Source of the DNA: Anticarsia gemmatalis
Lineage: Eukaryota; Arthropoda; Insecta; Lepidoptera; Erebidae
Direction: 5' to 3'
NCBI RefSeq assembly: GCF_050436995.1
Contig: NC_134770.1
Coordinates: 746,501-810,500, forward strand
DNA: 64,000 nucleotides
The notes under the pieces are model-generated. The model did not search any database and was not told the DNA's origin. It saw only the letters and a program-made list of their open reading frames with translations. Position numbers and translations under genes: made by a program. Positions 1-13,439 of this stretch are shown in pieces; the first letter of the stretch is position 1; each line of letters starts with the position of its first letter.

Positions 1-850
1 CTTAAATGATCTGTCTGATTGCTACTGTATTGAATAGATACATGGTTATTGCAAAAACTTTCCTTACTATTTCACGATATCTTCAACTTAGGCCATTGAA
101 TCACAACTTGCGGAGTTACTCTTAGGAAAATCTTATTAAGGCTTCTTTGAGGCTATTTCTTAGAAAAAATGATGCGTCCATTCAATTCCTCTCCCCCAAA
201 TTCCATACAGCTAAGCCGTGGTGAAAGACAGTAAATAAAATAAATAAGTTAAAAGTGTGAGTCAATAGCCACCATACAGTGTATCATGCGCCTAATCGTC
301 GGCTATTTAAAACATGCCTCAATTCTGTCCACGTCTTTACAATTTAAACTCGTGCTATTGACAACCAGCTTTACTTGAACTGTCACTTACTTACACCGAG
401 CAAAGTACTAGAGCTCAATTTAAACTGGTGGATGAAAACCAGTTGAAGATGACCTCTCATATACTATTAGTTCATATGTTTCAAGGATCATGTTATATTG
501 GTGATGTGTTGCTTATAGAACGTGACTAGAATGAGACGTACACGATACATTTTTTAAAAAGAGAATGCGGGCTTCGCGCCTAAACACCTGTCAAGTGTAC
601 AACGTTTGTCTTTTAATTGCCGAACAGCCAGTATTTGCAGAGTAACTATGGAGGTTTTTATAAAACGGATATATGGTACATTTTGTGTTTAGAATTTTCA
701 ATGAAGTGGGTTTTTTTAGTTAGTTTTGTTACGCTGGATTAGAAAGTTAGGTTATTGTGATGATGTTCTCTTAGACCGATTTCGGCCATGGCGACTACTA
801 CACCTAAACAGATTGGTTCTGTAGCGCCACGAGATGACTTATATAGCCAA
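1..850. other. Intergenic, no gene seen
   Basis: AT-rich DNA without a convincing exon, RNA gene or recognisable repeat. A run around 565-610 is slightly richer in CpG but has no coding signal. Confidence 0.5.
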
Positions 851-1098
851 CTAGCTGACCCGCGCAACTTCGCTTGCGTAACATAAGAGAGAATAATTTT
901 TGTAACATTTCTCGTTGCTACTCTGATCCTATTGGTCGTAGCGTGATGAAATATAGCCTATAACCTTCCTCGATAAATGGGTTATCTAACACTGAAAGAA
1001 TTTTTCAAATCGGACCAGTAGTTCCTGAGATTAGCGCGTTCAAACAAACAAACAAACAAACAAACAAACTCTTCAGCTTTATAATATTAAGTATAGAT
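851..1098 (+). repeat. Interspersed repeat family B, copy 1 (LINE 3' end-like)
   Basis: Begins CTAGCTGACCCGCGCAACTT and ends in a (CAAA)n run followed by TATAATATTAAGTATAGAT. The same sequence recurs at 27066-27318, 45871-46112, 50439-50697, 56683-56917 and 60128-60381. The conserved ends, variable tetranucleotide tail and lack of inverted repeats suit a retroposon 3' end, probably RTE-like. The class is inferred. Confidence 0.7.
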
Positions 1099-3888
1099 TT
1101 TAGCTGAAAATTCCGTGCCCAATGCGGAAACGTTAGGTTATTCTATTATTACAAGTAAAGTAAAGAAATAGTTCTAAATAAGAGTTAGTTATTAATATAA
1201 GTGACGTTAGAAATGTCGAAGAGTATATTTCAAATGACAATAGCTAGGGTTGTCAAGGCTTTCTTAAGAAATTCCGTCTTTTCATTCACAAAGACTGTGT
1301 AATATTTCTCTCTGTCTGACCCCTTTTGTGTGAGCGCGTAAGTACAGTTAGCTCTCGACCTCATGTGAATCCGTTTAACATTTTTCTTATTTTCAACGTC
1401 GTACTCGGGAACAATATGGCCGTTCCCGAGAATGACACGTGATACGTGAAAGTCGGATCAATAAGTTTTGTCAATATTTGACGTGTGCAGAAAGGATTTT
1501 ATATTTAACTTTTTTACTGTCTTGATCAAATACAGTAAAAAGACAGAGTTTTAATACTGAATTTAGTATTTTCTTTTAAGTTTAACTTGTTTGAATTCTC
1601 ATGTCTAACTTAAATTGTTATGTGTTATTATTAAAGTTAAGGATTATAATTACGTTTGCGTATTTCTTGTAAAATATTCCGAAAATTTTCTAAAAAAAAA
1701 GAAATCGGTAATACATAATATGTAACAAAAAAGCGACGTGTCCGCTTTCACTGCCACAGATAATAATTGTCAAAGAGTCTCCAGTCGCTACCGTCATTTT
1801 GTAACGTAACCCCTGTTAACCTCACGCTAACAATAAACGTACATTACCAAGTAAATACGAACCATCTCATTGTAATTTAAATAAATTCAAATTAGCTATA
1901 CCGACTTCTTAGTGTCGCAACCATAGACGAATGTTGTGTGCTGGCTGAATGATGTAACCTCACCTTTTGTCTATGGTACTCTTTTTTAATCTGTGTTCTT
2001 TTTTCAAACGCTTGCGGTAGGTCGTAGTTTCGCGGTTTACTGTCAATTTTGGGTCAAGTGCGAAATTTACCTGGTGTGTCAATATTTTTGTTGTACATGC
2101 CACAGGTAGGTCGGGTTGTAAAATGGCTGCCTAAATATATAAGAAGTTATTACGATTGTTTTTTGCGGCTTGAATAACTTTGATACTTATTTGACTATCT
2201 CAAATACTGTATTGTACTTGATCATCTCAGGGAAAATTTATTTAATTTTAAAATTGGAATTCCTTAAATTAAAGTTTAATAATATTTTGAAATAATACTA
2301 AAAATATCTACCTCATGAAATGTGATACTCCTTTATCGATAAAATTAAAGGGAAAATAGTCTTGATTTATTTGGCTTTCATTTTAAGCACCTGAAAGATT
2401 TTATAATCTTAAAGGAGTTCAAGTATTTCACTTGCTACGGCTGTCGGAAGTACGTACCTAAATTCTTCAGATTATGATCGTCAATGTTCAGCAATTAAGG
2501 GAACACGTTGGATAAGCTTATCTTTAGTTTTTATTACATAAGATTATTACATGATTTACTATTTCCGTAACGTAGATAGATTATTGTGAAATTGTTCACT
2601 TATCAACCTACCATAGGCATACAGTTTCATTGTTGCTACACGTTCAAATACTGTACAGCACATGCCTTGATTGGCGAGCTTTTATTCCTTCATATGCTGA
2701 GAAAGTACTAAAGACAAAGAATCCTTGAATGCTCCCATTAGTTCAATGACTATTGTTGTCCCGATGGAGGCTTACTCGTATTTTACTATTTCGATACTGG
2801 AGTACCAATTTCAAGGGTTGCCTACAAAATGGACACACTGTGTACTTGTAACACCAACACACTGTCATATCTAGCAGTAGCTCTCGAGCAGTTATTCTAT
2901 ATCTGGGATAGACAGCCATTACCAATGGTCTATCAAAGATTACAGATAGGTTGCTAACTTAGATTATGATGTCAGAATGCTCTATTATTAACAGATTGCA
3001 GTAAGATTTACGGGAGGAGACCCTTGCCCAGCAGTGGCATTATTGAGTTAATAAAAAAAAATGGGTATAGACAGCAAAGTAACGATCAAAAATAGATCAT
3101 GATTTATCTTTAGTAAGTAATCGATAGGTATATTGAAAACCATAGATATGGCTGAAGTTTGAAACTCACTCGAGGATCATGTCTGTCGCCATCAAACGTG
3201 CGATGACAAAGGTTTTGCCAACTGGATGTTTGTTTAACGAATATCTTGGAAGGCTGCGTGTGGCCCGAGGCCCTTTATTTTTTGTCTCACTCCCTCTTCG
3301 GTCGTTGACTTGTTAATTTACAAAAACATTGATGAGGCTTTGAAGTAAGCCGATTATATTTATTAGTTGTGACAGGTTGTTTGTCATTAGAGCTTTTTTT
3401 GAGGATCTTGTTAAAGATTTTAATACTTGTGATTGAAGTAATTACTCTAGAGTACTTATTATATGAAGCTTCGATATTTAAGATCAGTTCGAAACTTAAG
3501 TTAGATAAGTTTTATCCAAAAAAGTACGTGTTTTTACTTAAACCATTTCAATATCTTTTATTAATTTGAAGCTTAGTTGTTGCTTGATACTCGCAGAGAC
3601 ATTGCAGGATAATTTGTTCGGTAGCGGAGGCTTGGGTACTTAGTTGTGTGCGAATAATGAGTCCAATAGAGATAGAAATTGGTAAAGTATAATAAATCAA
3701 ATGACTCTTAGATTCAGTAGTTTCCGGAAGCCTGAAAAATTGCACTTCATGGGACAAGCATAAATAAAAACAAGTTTTATTATATTTTTACGACTACAAG
3801 CCAGGAAGAAAACGGACCCATAGTTCGTATAACAATTCCATATAACAGGGAAGTAATAATTTCCCTAATAAAACTACTCGTCAAATCT
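1099..3888. other. Intergenic, no gene seen
   Basis: No supported gene. The only recognisable pieces are a short fragment of SINE family E around 3001-3055, whose core reads GGGAGGAGACCCTTGCCCAG, and low-complexity A/T runs. Confidence 0.5.
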
Positions 3889-3889
3889 A

Positions 3890-4090
3890 CCGTGAACTAT
3901 GAGCTCGCAGGCTTTATCGTTCAACAAACTGTTGCCGTCTCACTCGCACTGCAGGTATCAATGTATGTCGGTCTCGCTCGCTCATAAGTCCGGGCGCCAT
4001 GTTGCCGCCAGTTGCTAGGCAACGCGTATTGTTTACACTTGCGCTCGCGCAGGTTGAACGATCGATTCTGTATGGAGGGCTGTATTGGTT
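3890..4090. promoter_or_regulatory. CpG-rich promoter-like segment with X-box-like site
   Basis: This 200-bp patch is clearly richer in CpG than its surroundings and contains GTTGCTAGGCAAC at 4011-4023. That is a near-perfect inverted repeat resembling the X-box bound by RFX factors. It also has a CCATGTTGCCGCC motif. No start codon with a supported exon follows, so a promoter role is only a suggestion; it could equally be part of an old repeat. Confidence 0.3.
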
Positions 4091-4308
4091 TAATGTTCAA
4101 ATTATATAGCTCGTTCGTATTGATTTTAACTTGATAATACTGCGATGTTGACGGACCTTTGGGCTTCCAATGGAAAAATACCTCTATTTTAGGCTTCCCA
4201 TCTTATAATTGAAATGAGCGATGGATTAAACTGAAATGACTTTACTAGCGATACCATTGACGTGGTAAACCAAGTTCAAAGATTATATGTAGTTTAATTT
4301 GATATTAC

Positions 4309-4378
4309 AATAGGTGGGACTCGAACCCATTACCCTTATTTCTATGCGATGAATAACCCCTGAACTACTGCGTCTCCA
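4309..4378 (-). repeat. tRNA-like SINE head or degenerate tRNA
   Basis: On the minus strand, TAGTTCAGGGG resembles a pol III A box and GGTTCGAGTCC a B box, with suitable spacing. The cloverleaf does not close well, so a SINE head or tRNA pseudogene fits better than a functional tRNA. Confidence 0.4.
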
Positions 4379-4436
4379 TAATTCTATTAAATAAATTCGT
4401 CAATTACTCAGTCAGTACTTGAAATAAAGTCTCAGA

Positions 4437-4557
4437 TACCCCCGGTTTCTGTGTACATTTAGCGGTAGTTTATCGATTCAATAGCGTTAAAACTTATAAA
4501 AAAAAACGCTATTGAATAGATAAACTACCGCTAAATGTACACAGAAACCGGGGGTTA
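4437..4557. mobile_element. Fold-back MITE, copy 1
   Basis: About 121 bp forming a nearly perfect hairpin. The left arm CCCCCGGTTTCTG..ACATTTAGCGGTAG is mirrored on the right by CTACCGCTAAATGT..CAGAAACCGGGGG around a short A-rich loop. TA dinucleotides flank both ends, as expected for Tc1/mariner-type target sites. Six further copies lie in this window. Confidence 0.85.
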
Positions 4558-4814
4558 ATAAATGTGTCACATGTACCTACTCCCTTTGCTACCGAAGCGT
4601 GATGTAACAATGAAATCGTCATCAAATTCACACAGTACGTTTGAATGGAGTTGTTCATAATTGTACGTGTAAACAGCGAAGCGGCCTTGTCTGATGTGCA
4701 CTTACCTTTATTTACTAGAACATCCGACTGTAAGGCTTTTCGTGTTGGGATAGGTAGGTGTGCATTTTGATTTTGAGGTATATATTTAACTAGTTTCCGC
4801 CCATATGTAATTTC

Positions 4815-4925
4815 ATCTCCTACGGGGGGAATTTTCAAAAAATCCTCTCTTTGTCTCCTCTACACTTTCTAAGAAATCCTCATCAATTGAAGTTTCTACG
4901 TTCAGTAGTTTCGGCTGTGCGTTGT
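4815..4925. repeat. Interspersed repeat family G fragment
   Basis: Contains AGTTTCGGCTGTGCGTTGTC, followed by a run of CAGT units. The same core recurs at about 16745-16775 and 43885-43930, each time near a motif such as CCCCCTCTGGGGG or ACGGGGGGAATTT. Class not determined. Confidence 0.5.
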
Positions 4926-4929
4926 CCAT

Positions 4930-6025
4930 CAGTCAGTCACTCAGCAACGGAAGGTTGATTATTATGTTAATGGTTATAGCGGGCTTTGACAATGATTATG
5001 ATCTTACTCAAGACTTCACCTCTCGTCGTCTACTATGAAAATGGTCGGAATTTGTGCAGTTTTTGAAGCAATATTCTGAATTTCTGACGTGCATATTTGA
5101 TTCTAATTATACGACAGGCTGGACGAACTATAGATAGCATTTTTTTAAACTGTTTTGTCGTTTTTTTTACCACGTAATTATTAAATTCTAACAATGTACT
5201 GGCCCTGAACAATACTAGACATTCTTTCACTGTGAGGTTGCAGCAAATTTCGGTTAAATCTATACCTAACTGACGATTTAAGGCTATCAATAAGAACGAA
5301 CTCTGAAATCTCATTAAGAACTTTGACGATGTATCGTGTCAAAAATATTTTACCAAGGACAAAACGCCTCAAAATAATTTTGTACTAAGTTGAAAACATT
5401 TGTGTGGTTTGTAAGCGACTGTTAAACGCGGCGACGGTGCGGTCGCGGCGGTTTCCTCGTCACCAGGTCACCGGCATTCTGTAACACAAGATGCTGAGGT
5501 CGCCACTGTCAATACGGGTTAACGAGTGGCTCTTCTACCATAGGACTATGTCACTAGGGTCCAACTGAATATTATTCTGGATGACGATAAAACAAAAATA
5601 TACGTCTCTCTGTTTAGGTATCAACAAAACTGCCTTAGTTCGTTTATAGATGCAAGATGCTATTGGTGATCATAGAATGGGTTTCAATTAACAGTTTCAT
5701 ACATACATAATATCACACCTTTTTCCCATAGAAGTAGACAGAGACCAAAAAACAGTTTCACCTTGCCAGAATAACCCTTTGAATTGCAGCTTCATGACAT
5801 ATTGTCTTCAAAACGAATTATGATTAGTAGATCATCTGGTAAACTTAATTGTATCTTTTTTTATTAAACTTTCATTAATCCTACTCTGGGCAACTATAAC
5901 TATGCATTACCAATTAAAAGAAACTATAAATCGAGGTAAAATCACCTGTGAAAGATTGACAAAGTTGCAATCTTTCAAAGATATAAGCAATGATGTTACT
6001 AACTTCCTACTAATTTAAATAAGAC
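4930..6025. other. Intergenic, one CpG-rich patch
   Basis: No supported gene. The segment 5426-5480 is strongly CpG-rich (GCGGCGACGGTGCGGTCGCG), with no exon attached. Around 5705-5755 is a fragment of a common repeat with the core GTAGACAGAGACCAAA, also seen near 51705 and 54645. Confidence 0.45.
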
Positions 6026-6033
6026 AAAAATCT

Positions 6034-6148
6034 GAGGTTGTCTATGTAGAGCACCCGTTTAAATAGCACCTAGCCTAGTCCACATTGCACACATCAATAT
6101 AATATGTATTTGGCAGGTGCTATTCGAACGGGTAAGATAGACTACCTC
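6034..6148. mobile_element. 115-bp MITE with perfect 8-bp target duplication
   Basis: The element starts GAGGTTGTCTATGTAGAGC and ends in its inverted counterpart AGATAGACTACCTC. Inner arms pair ACCCGTTTAAATAGCACCT with AGGTGCTATTCGAACGGGT. AAAAATCT flanks it exactly on both sides (6026-6033 and 6149-6156). An 8-bp duplication fits the hAT or P superfamilies. There is no coding sequence, so it is non-autonomous. Confidence 0.85.
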
Positions 6149-6536
6149 AAAAATCTAATCTATCATTTGCGCTTTCGAACTATTTCAAAAGTAAAATTCT
6201 TTAACGTAACACTTGACTAGTCGCCAGTACAATACAAGTTGACGTTAGTGACGTGTTGTATATCGTTCGGAAACAATGGCATTTTGTCGCAACGTCCCTT
6301 TGGCTTCGTTGCGAAACAGTTAACTTTACTCAAACGTGACTTTTTCTGTGTCAGACCCTCAATTGTGTAATGATTTGTTTTTTGTCTGAACATTTGTACG
6401 GTTAAATGGTTTGTAGTATAGAGGTAAGTAATGTTGAGTGTTGCGGGACTATGTGTTGAGATAAACTTGGGTTTAAGTTTAGTTTCGACTAGGCGTTATA
6501 ATCCTGGGTTAATTTTAATCATCACTCACTCATTCA

Positions 6537-6785
6537 TCGTATGGTTAGTGGCCAACCTAGTGTCAAAGTTGTTCAAGCCGCCCGAAGGCCTTTGACGTGG
6601 CTTAACGACTGTTATCTTAAAAGACAACAACCGGGACCGACTTTTAACATGCCCTCCGAAGTACGGAGACGCCCAGTTCAAATACCACTATGCGGTCACC
6701 CATCTATGGAATGACCGCGCCAAGGTTTGCTTAACCCACAGATCGTTTACCAAACGGTGAGCGCAACTAGCTCTTAGGGCGCCTT
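6537..6785 (-). repeat. 5S rRNA-derived SINE type I, copy 1
   Basis: Read on the minus strand, the head follows 5S rRNA through its internal promoter region: GGTTAAGCAAACCTTGGCGC, then a C-box-like ATAGATGGGTGACCGC. A non-5S tail ends at GACACTAGGTTGGCCACTAA. Other near-complete copies are at 24485-24728, 44959-45196 and 50178-50424. Confidence 0.75.
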
Positions 6786-6789
6786 AGTT

Positions 6790-8688
6790 TACTTATAGAT
6801 ATGTTTTGTAGAGGGCTTCAGGCGTGTTAATCTTGAATGGGATTTATTTTGTTATATCATATCGACGTATCTTCAATGAGTCAATTTTTTATAGAAGTTT
6901 TCCCTATTTCGTTAGAAATTAGTCATTACATGACTTTGTATGATATATGCGTAAGTTAACTGATAAGTGATTAATTCCGTTATTAATATCACGTCAGGAG
7001 CAACGTGGTTAATCGATATCGGTCTTCTTTAACTTATTTTATAATCTTAACCTACTTTGAAAGTTATTTAGAATAGTAACAGTGCATATTTTTGTAGAAT
7101 AGTTAGAACCATAATACTATTGGTCTTCGCAGAACCTAAAGAGTGTTTTTTTTCGTGTAAGTGACGTTTGTGTTAAAGCAATTTTAACTGTCATAAGTTA
7201 TCATTAATACCTAAACAATACGCTTTGGACTGCCTATATCTCGTGTCTCTCTATCAAATTCATTCCACCTGGTGCATATAACAAACATACAAACAAACAC
7301 AACACACGCAACGTACACTATGTTACACAAAACCTTGTGCCCGATGCGACCAGTCAGCTTTATTGACTATTATTCGCTAAAATTATGCGCACACGCGCAC
7401 AACGCGCTCACACGAAATTGTATTGAATATTATTATGGATACTATTATAAATAAATATGTGCATAGATTGTTATGATATATTTCTAGTATTTTTTTTGTT
7501 TGTCCGTTTTCCTTTGAGGAAAATTAGTCACAGTTTTTATCAGTAGACACTTTGACAGTCCCTTTGGATACCTATAGTAGAGGGAAACATTGGGAAACTG
7601 ATAAACACCGTATAAAGCCTTTATTAGGACTAAAAGTAATGCCAGATAGTCGTAAAGTTGAGGCTTATGTATCTATCTAAAAGGCAAAGATATATTTACT
7701 ATACAATACTACAATTCAACAATCGGCAAAACCAGCTCGCTTTTACCCTCTATCTGGCCTCTCCCATCTATCCAATGCAGCATAAACCACATGACCAATA
7801 AGTTGGGGGCATTTCTTGCGACCTTCGCCCATTCCATGACCATACAGCATCATTAAACATGCCGGGAGTTCGTATGTTTTAAAAAAGCCCTTCAATAATA
7901 AAAAGCTACATTATTTCCTAGCACATTTAAGTATATACATCATCATAATATCAATACTACCGCGCGGTGCGTGTCACACCGTAACATTTCATCAACTTCT
8001 ACATAATCGTCGTAACATATTGTTCGATGTGACAATTACAAGTACGGTGTGATGTCAGTCCTGTGGTGTCGCGGTTAACTCGTTTTGTGGTTTTGTTTAC
8101 TATTTCGTTTTGATTTGTTTATTGTATAGTGTTTACATGTGGATGTTGCATTGTGTCATAGGCAAGTCTAGAACCGACTCGTATGTTATTGTGTGCGAGA
8201 TATTTGATATCGTATTTTTAAAGGGTTGATGAGCCGGAAAACATCTCTATGAGTCTCTAACACCCTACAATCTATCTTCTTTTTCTTGTCCTTATCTTAC
8301 GTTACGTGGAGCTGGTACGTGTCTTCTCAAAACCATGTTGTAAAAGGGTTAGACTAATGTTTCTACAACCAGCCAGACATCAACCCTCTTTGGCCACAAA
8401 TACAATATTTACATAAAATAATTCTTTATTCTTCCAAAACCCGAAATACTGTCTTTACTGAAAATGATTATTATAACGAAATGATAGACGGTGTTTTATT
8501 TTTGATTATGTCTTGCATAAACGTTTTCAATGTAATATTCACCTAAACTAGTAACACCATAAGTTTTCAACCAAATACGCTATATTTGCTAAATCAATCA
8601 CGTCTAAATCGGAAGGTAGACATCTTCTAAAAATAGTAAATTTTATAAATAAACAAGTAACGGGCTAAAGTTAGCCGCTGTGTGACCA
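6790..8688. other. Intergenic, no gene seen
   Basis: No supported exon or RNA gene. A 60-codon open frame near 7272 looks like chance: it is rich in repeated ACA/CAT triplets and has no splice or promoter context. Confidence 0.5.
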
Positions 8689-8689
8689 T

Positions 8690-8830
8690 AGAGCGCGGAG
8701 GCATAGTGCCAAGGCTATGAATCTACCCGCATGATGCGCGACGCCATGACCGAGTTCCGGCCGATTTCCCGCCATTGCGCCCGCGCACGCAGTATGGCGG
8801 CGGCGAATTTGGTTGCTGAAGAAAAATATT
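8690..8830. promoter_or_regulatory. CpG-rich promoter-like segment
   Basis: A sharply bounded GC-rich patch in AT-rich DNA, containing CGCAGTATGGCGGCGGCGAA; ATGGCGGC resembles a YY1/Pleiohomeotic site. A 34-codon frame starts at an ATG near 8731 but resembles nothing I know. Possible promoter of an unseen transcript; weak evidence. Confidence 0.3.
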
Positions 8831-11800
8831 TTTGATATTTTTTCTGACATTTTGACTTTAGTGTTATGGCTATTACTTACGCAAAAAATAAAAATTAACG
8901 CAACGATTTGACTATGTTGACAAAAATTTACTTAGATAAGACTGCAGAAGTAGCCAGCGACATGAATGATCATGTTATGTCGTCGGTCGGCAAACGATCA
9001 GATACCTTAGCAGCTTACGGTGGCGCTCGTCCATCCAAATGGGGTGACTCTGAGTTTCAAAAGACATGTTAAACTTTACTGTGGCTTTTATGAACGGCCC
9101 ATTTTGATATCAACAAAATTTCTAACTAGGCAACAATTTATACTATAGATCAAGATATTTTTATTTTTGCCTATAAGATAAACAAAACAATGTACCTAAT
9201 AAATCTCTAGCAGACGTATCTATTACTAACGTTATGAAAGCAATTCAAAGCAAAAATTTGCCATTTCCGGGCACATTTACCAACTTAAGTATTCTTCAAA
9301 GTATTTCTTACTACAGCTATTCAAAGTATATAAACGGTAGTTTTTATGTAAAGCTTTATAATAATTATTACTGGTCTTATGTTAATGAGTGTACAAGGTT
9401 ACGTATTTACGCTCCTATGAGATTTGCATGGACAACTTTGAATGGGTGATATTTTTGTAGCATATTTTACTGGTGTTTAAACGTTCGAGAAAATCTCTAC
9501 AGATACTGATAAATAGATGTTTAATTATACTTTTTTGTTTCCAAATTTTAAGTTTTTTTTTTAGTTTTTTGCTTATTATTTCGGTTTTCTGATTTTTTTT
9601 TCTGTCAGATGGTAAATTTTGCACCTCTTTGACTGTTGAAAGAACTTCTCGGTATCAAAATTTACTTCAATTTATTTTTATTCTCAGTGGAATAAGCTTT
9701 AGCAAAGACTTAACATTCCATTTCCTTAACTAATTTTAAAATTTTTGACACAGCATAATTTATTCAATAAAAATTAAAATAAAATGTTGTTACCCCAAAA
9801 CTAGTTGTTGGATAATTTTCCGGTAATCAGCAGACGTTCTTAAATCACCCTAATCACGAAAGCAAAGGACATCAGTGTTAGTAATATTTCATATAAAACA
9901 AGCAGATATTCAGCTTGTACTGAAGGTTGTTCTGTTCTCAGACATGAATGCTTCATAATAGCAGTTCTCATAGCCTTCGACTCGCTCAGCCAGCAACTGA
10001 CATTGGTAGTCACATATATTAAACAACTGTAAATGATTTGAGACCTTAACTACATGTTTTTAAAGTTGACATTGGTGTAGCTGTTGATGTTAGACGTGAA
10101 ATTTGTATTTTTCAAAATTGAGGTAAATTTTTCTGTGTCTTATTTGTTATTACATATGAAACAATACGAACCTTTCCTAAAAAGAGACACCTAATGGGGG
10201 TTTAAAAAATGGTCTTTTGGTTGCCTGGGTTCCATAGTCCCGTGTCCGTCCCCATTTTTCTTCTGGTCTATGCTATAATTTATCCCCCAAACCAATGTAA
10301 TAATTTTTTATCACAATGTCCCCCATTTTTATGTTTTCTTCTGAATTGAAACCGTAAATAGAACTCCAGACACATGAATTGAATGAAGGCTGTATCTACA
10401 CGTGTCCATTCATCTATGGCGCAGTAATCTCTCTAAAAATACACCTAAATATCAATGAAATCATATTCAGAATACTTTAAACAACCTTCATAGTAAAACA
10501 TTCACATTTTCATGTAAAAAGTATAAACATCTTGAATGAAATCCTGCGTCGATTTTCCCCGTTTATTTCCGTCCAACAATAACCTCTATTACAAGTGATT
10601 TAAGTAAAAAATGTGTTACATGCACGTCTTTATTACATAACACCATTCAAATAAACATACAAACAAAATACATCTCTATTATCATCACAATAAAAACAAA
10701 AATCGCTTACATCTAATTCATCATAATCAGCCAGACAAATTTGGACTTAGACATCAAATAAATAAGGTAGTAATTCAAAAGATGGGTTTAAAAGGCAAGT
10801 TTAAATTCCACGTCATAGGAAATTAAGCTTTAAATGTGTGTATAATAAGGTTGTTTATCAAATGCATTGTGTATTGTAGAGGCCGTCTGCGCACGCGACG
10901 GTTCCTATGATTGCGCCGGCGAAGGACGATGGTCATGTGAAATTGATTCCACTCGATGTGCAAATGTTTATGATTGTTTATCTTCGGTAATAATGTTAGA
11001 CGTTTTATTGATGATCGGATGGAGAGATATATGACAGTCAACTTACGGTAACAGCTACTGACAGTAAATTCTTAGAAATGTTTGCGCACTTGAACTTGTC
11101 TGGACAAAATTGGCTCGGTCTACTCTGGAGTGCTTGTAGAGCCAGGGTAGCCTCGTCGAAGCTATATTATAAGGCAATAGTTCCAAAAAAGCAAGTGATA
11201 TTGCCCACTAAGTCTGAATTCAAGATTAAGTAAGTTTTAATATAGTCCTGGTTTTGGAGAGGAGTTAAGGAAATCGAAATTTGCTTCTTTCAACGGAAGG
11301 TGATGACTTTATAACAATTTTGAAAAGTTAGAAGCAGCTGCTCACCTTATAATTTATTGTTCCAGTACGTTCTAATAATGCCTACAAGAAAAACATTTTA
11401 ACGTGTGAAAAAATCATTCATAGCAGTTCACTTCTTTTCATTACAAGTACACCACAGAATTATCATGTCATTGATCATAAACATAAATAAACTACAGTCA
11501 CATAGTCAATAATATGACAATAATATACATAGTGTTTAACTTTGTATGTCGTCACGCTACGACATAGCACGTACATACATACATACAGACAGACATACAA
11601 ATACAAAGTTAATTGTAGTCTTTATGAATAGTACACGTAGATTCTCGAGATTACTTGAAGATAAGTGAAATATGTGTGAATAATTTTGTCTCTGATACTG
11701 CTTAAAACAACTTGCAATAATGTTAACAAAAATACAAAAGTACTGTTTGGGATAGGTGTGTCTGACCTCTGAACACCTTGTTTTACCTTCTGGATTATGA

Positions 11801-13438
11801 GAGTGATGGAGAATAAAGAGTTCCTGTGTATTGTGCACATATTTCTTACAAACTACTGTAATGCAGAAACAGGCTGTCATAACTGAATATCAGTCTACAG
11901 ATGAGATCTATGTATGTCATAAGAAGCCACTCCATCCATGTAGGGTATTTAATGCCAGCTTAATTAAGCCTAGATCCTGTCATAAACAGCTACCTCTTTA
12001 CCATTTAAAGTACGCAGTATTTGTCCCAAAACTTCTCGACTTAAAAAGACCTGAAATTTGATGACCACCAAACATGTTTGAACAAGTTGTGTCTCTTCCA
12101 ATTCACCAGAATTCAACTGTACTCATACGAAAAGTACTAAAATAGGAAAACCCATAGATAAAGCCGTATACATCACTATATAGTTATTTCTTACTCATTA
12201 GATAGTCACACTTGACTAGTCAACTATTAGTCACTCTAGTTCAAAGTGTAGCCAAGTTTCCGGTGAAGTACCGACCTTTTTGTACTACTCACGTTCGTAG
12301 TTTTTCGTCATTTTTAGATGATTTTTCGTAATGAAAGGCGTTATATGTTTTCCAGGCATTATGTATGTAGGTAGTTTTATATTGATAATAATTTAACATT
12401 TAGAATTGATACGGGTAGTGGTCGTTTTAGCGATGGAAGAATAAACATTCGGTAGCTTATTTTCTTGTATGTTTTGGTAGTTCTGATGACATTAAAATTC
12501 CTTCAAAATCAGGTTTCATTGGTCCACTTAAATTAATCTATAACTGACCGCCTTGTAAGAAACTGGCTACCAGGTAGCAGAATATCGACCATATGGACAT
12601 TAATAGCTAGTAGATTCATTTCCCAAAAGTCGATTCCAGGGCCAGCCATTTTTTTTTTCAATCTTCCCGAACATGTGTAAAGCGCCCCGTTTCTAAGCCA
12701 AAATCTATCTTTGCAATACAGGTTCTAAATTTACCTGATTGGCTGATAAAGTGTACAATTAAAACATATTATCTACATCTATTTCGCAATTTACTTACAC
12801 ACTTGAATAGTTTAGCATTAGTCACTATTTCTAATTGCTATCGGTTTTCCGGTGAAGAAACCTATTGTAGTACCCGAGGCATTTGTGTTAGTCACTTAAA
12901 TAACGCCAGTTCGAGCTCGGAGGGGCCATATCCATATAGCCCTGGGCTAAAAAGGTGTACCTTATCTGCAAAACTGTTAAGTTATAGGTTTTCGGGCAGC
13001 TTGAACTGATTTAACTCTAGATTTAGACAATTAAACCATCGCCATCTCACTTCTGGTCAATGGTATTCTCTTGAAATAAGAGAGTGGGTCTTGGGTTCAC
13101 CATGTTAGCCTAGTGAACTTTAGAACTTCAATTCCCTTAGAGCTTTGAGTTTAAAACCTTCCTACTTGTGTGGGAGAGGAATGCTTATAACAGTCGGTTA
13201 TCAATGGTTACTGCATCTACTGGAACTAATCAAACTAAATAGAAATAATACGACGGCCTAGAATAAGACTTTAATTAAATACGTAGGCAAAGATGTCCGT
13301 CTTACGGCTTACGATTATGACAATACGACAATTGCACAACGGCATAAAATTCACAGGCTAAAGTTTACAAATGAACACGAACCGTCATTGTCTATCTAGT
13401 TTTAATTAACGGAGGTTAGGTCTAGCCACAACACACCA
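8831..13438. other. Intergenic, no gene seen
   Basis: AT-rich. Notable items are a small CpG-rich spot near 10880-10935, an (ACAT)n/(ACAG)n microsatellite near 11572-11600, and a fragment near 11795-11850 (GAGAGTGATGGAGAATAAAG) that recurs near 59050 as part of a repeat. The short open frames show no domain, splice or composition signal. Confidence 0.5.
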
Positions 13439-13439
13439 A

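Noticed and set aside
8731..8835. 34-codon ATG frame in a CpG patch
   Set aside because: No domain, splice or conservation evidence; the patch looks regulatory rather than coding.
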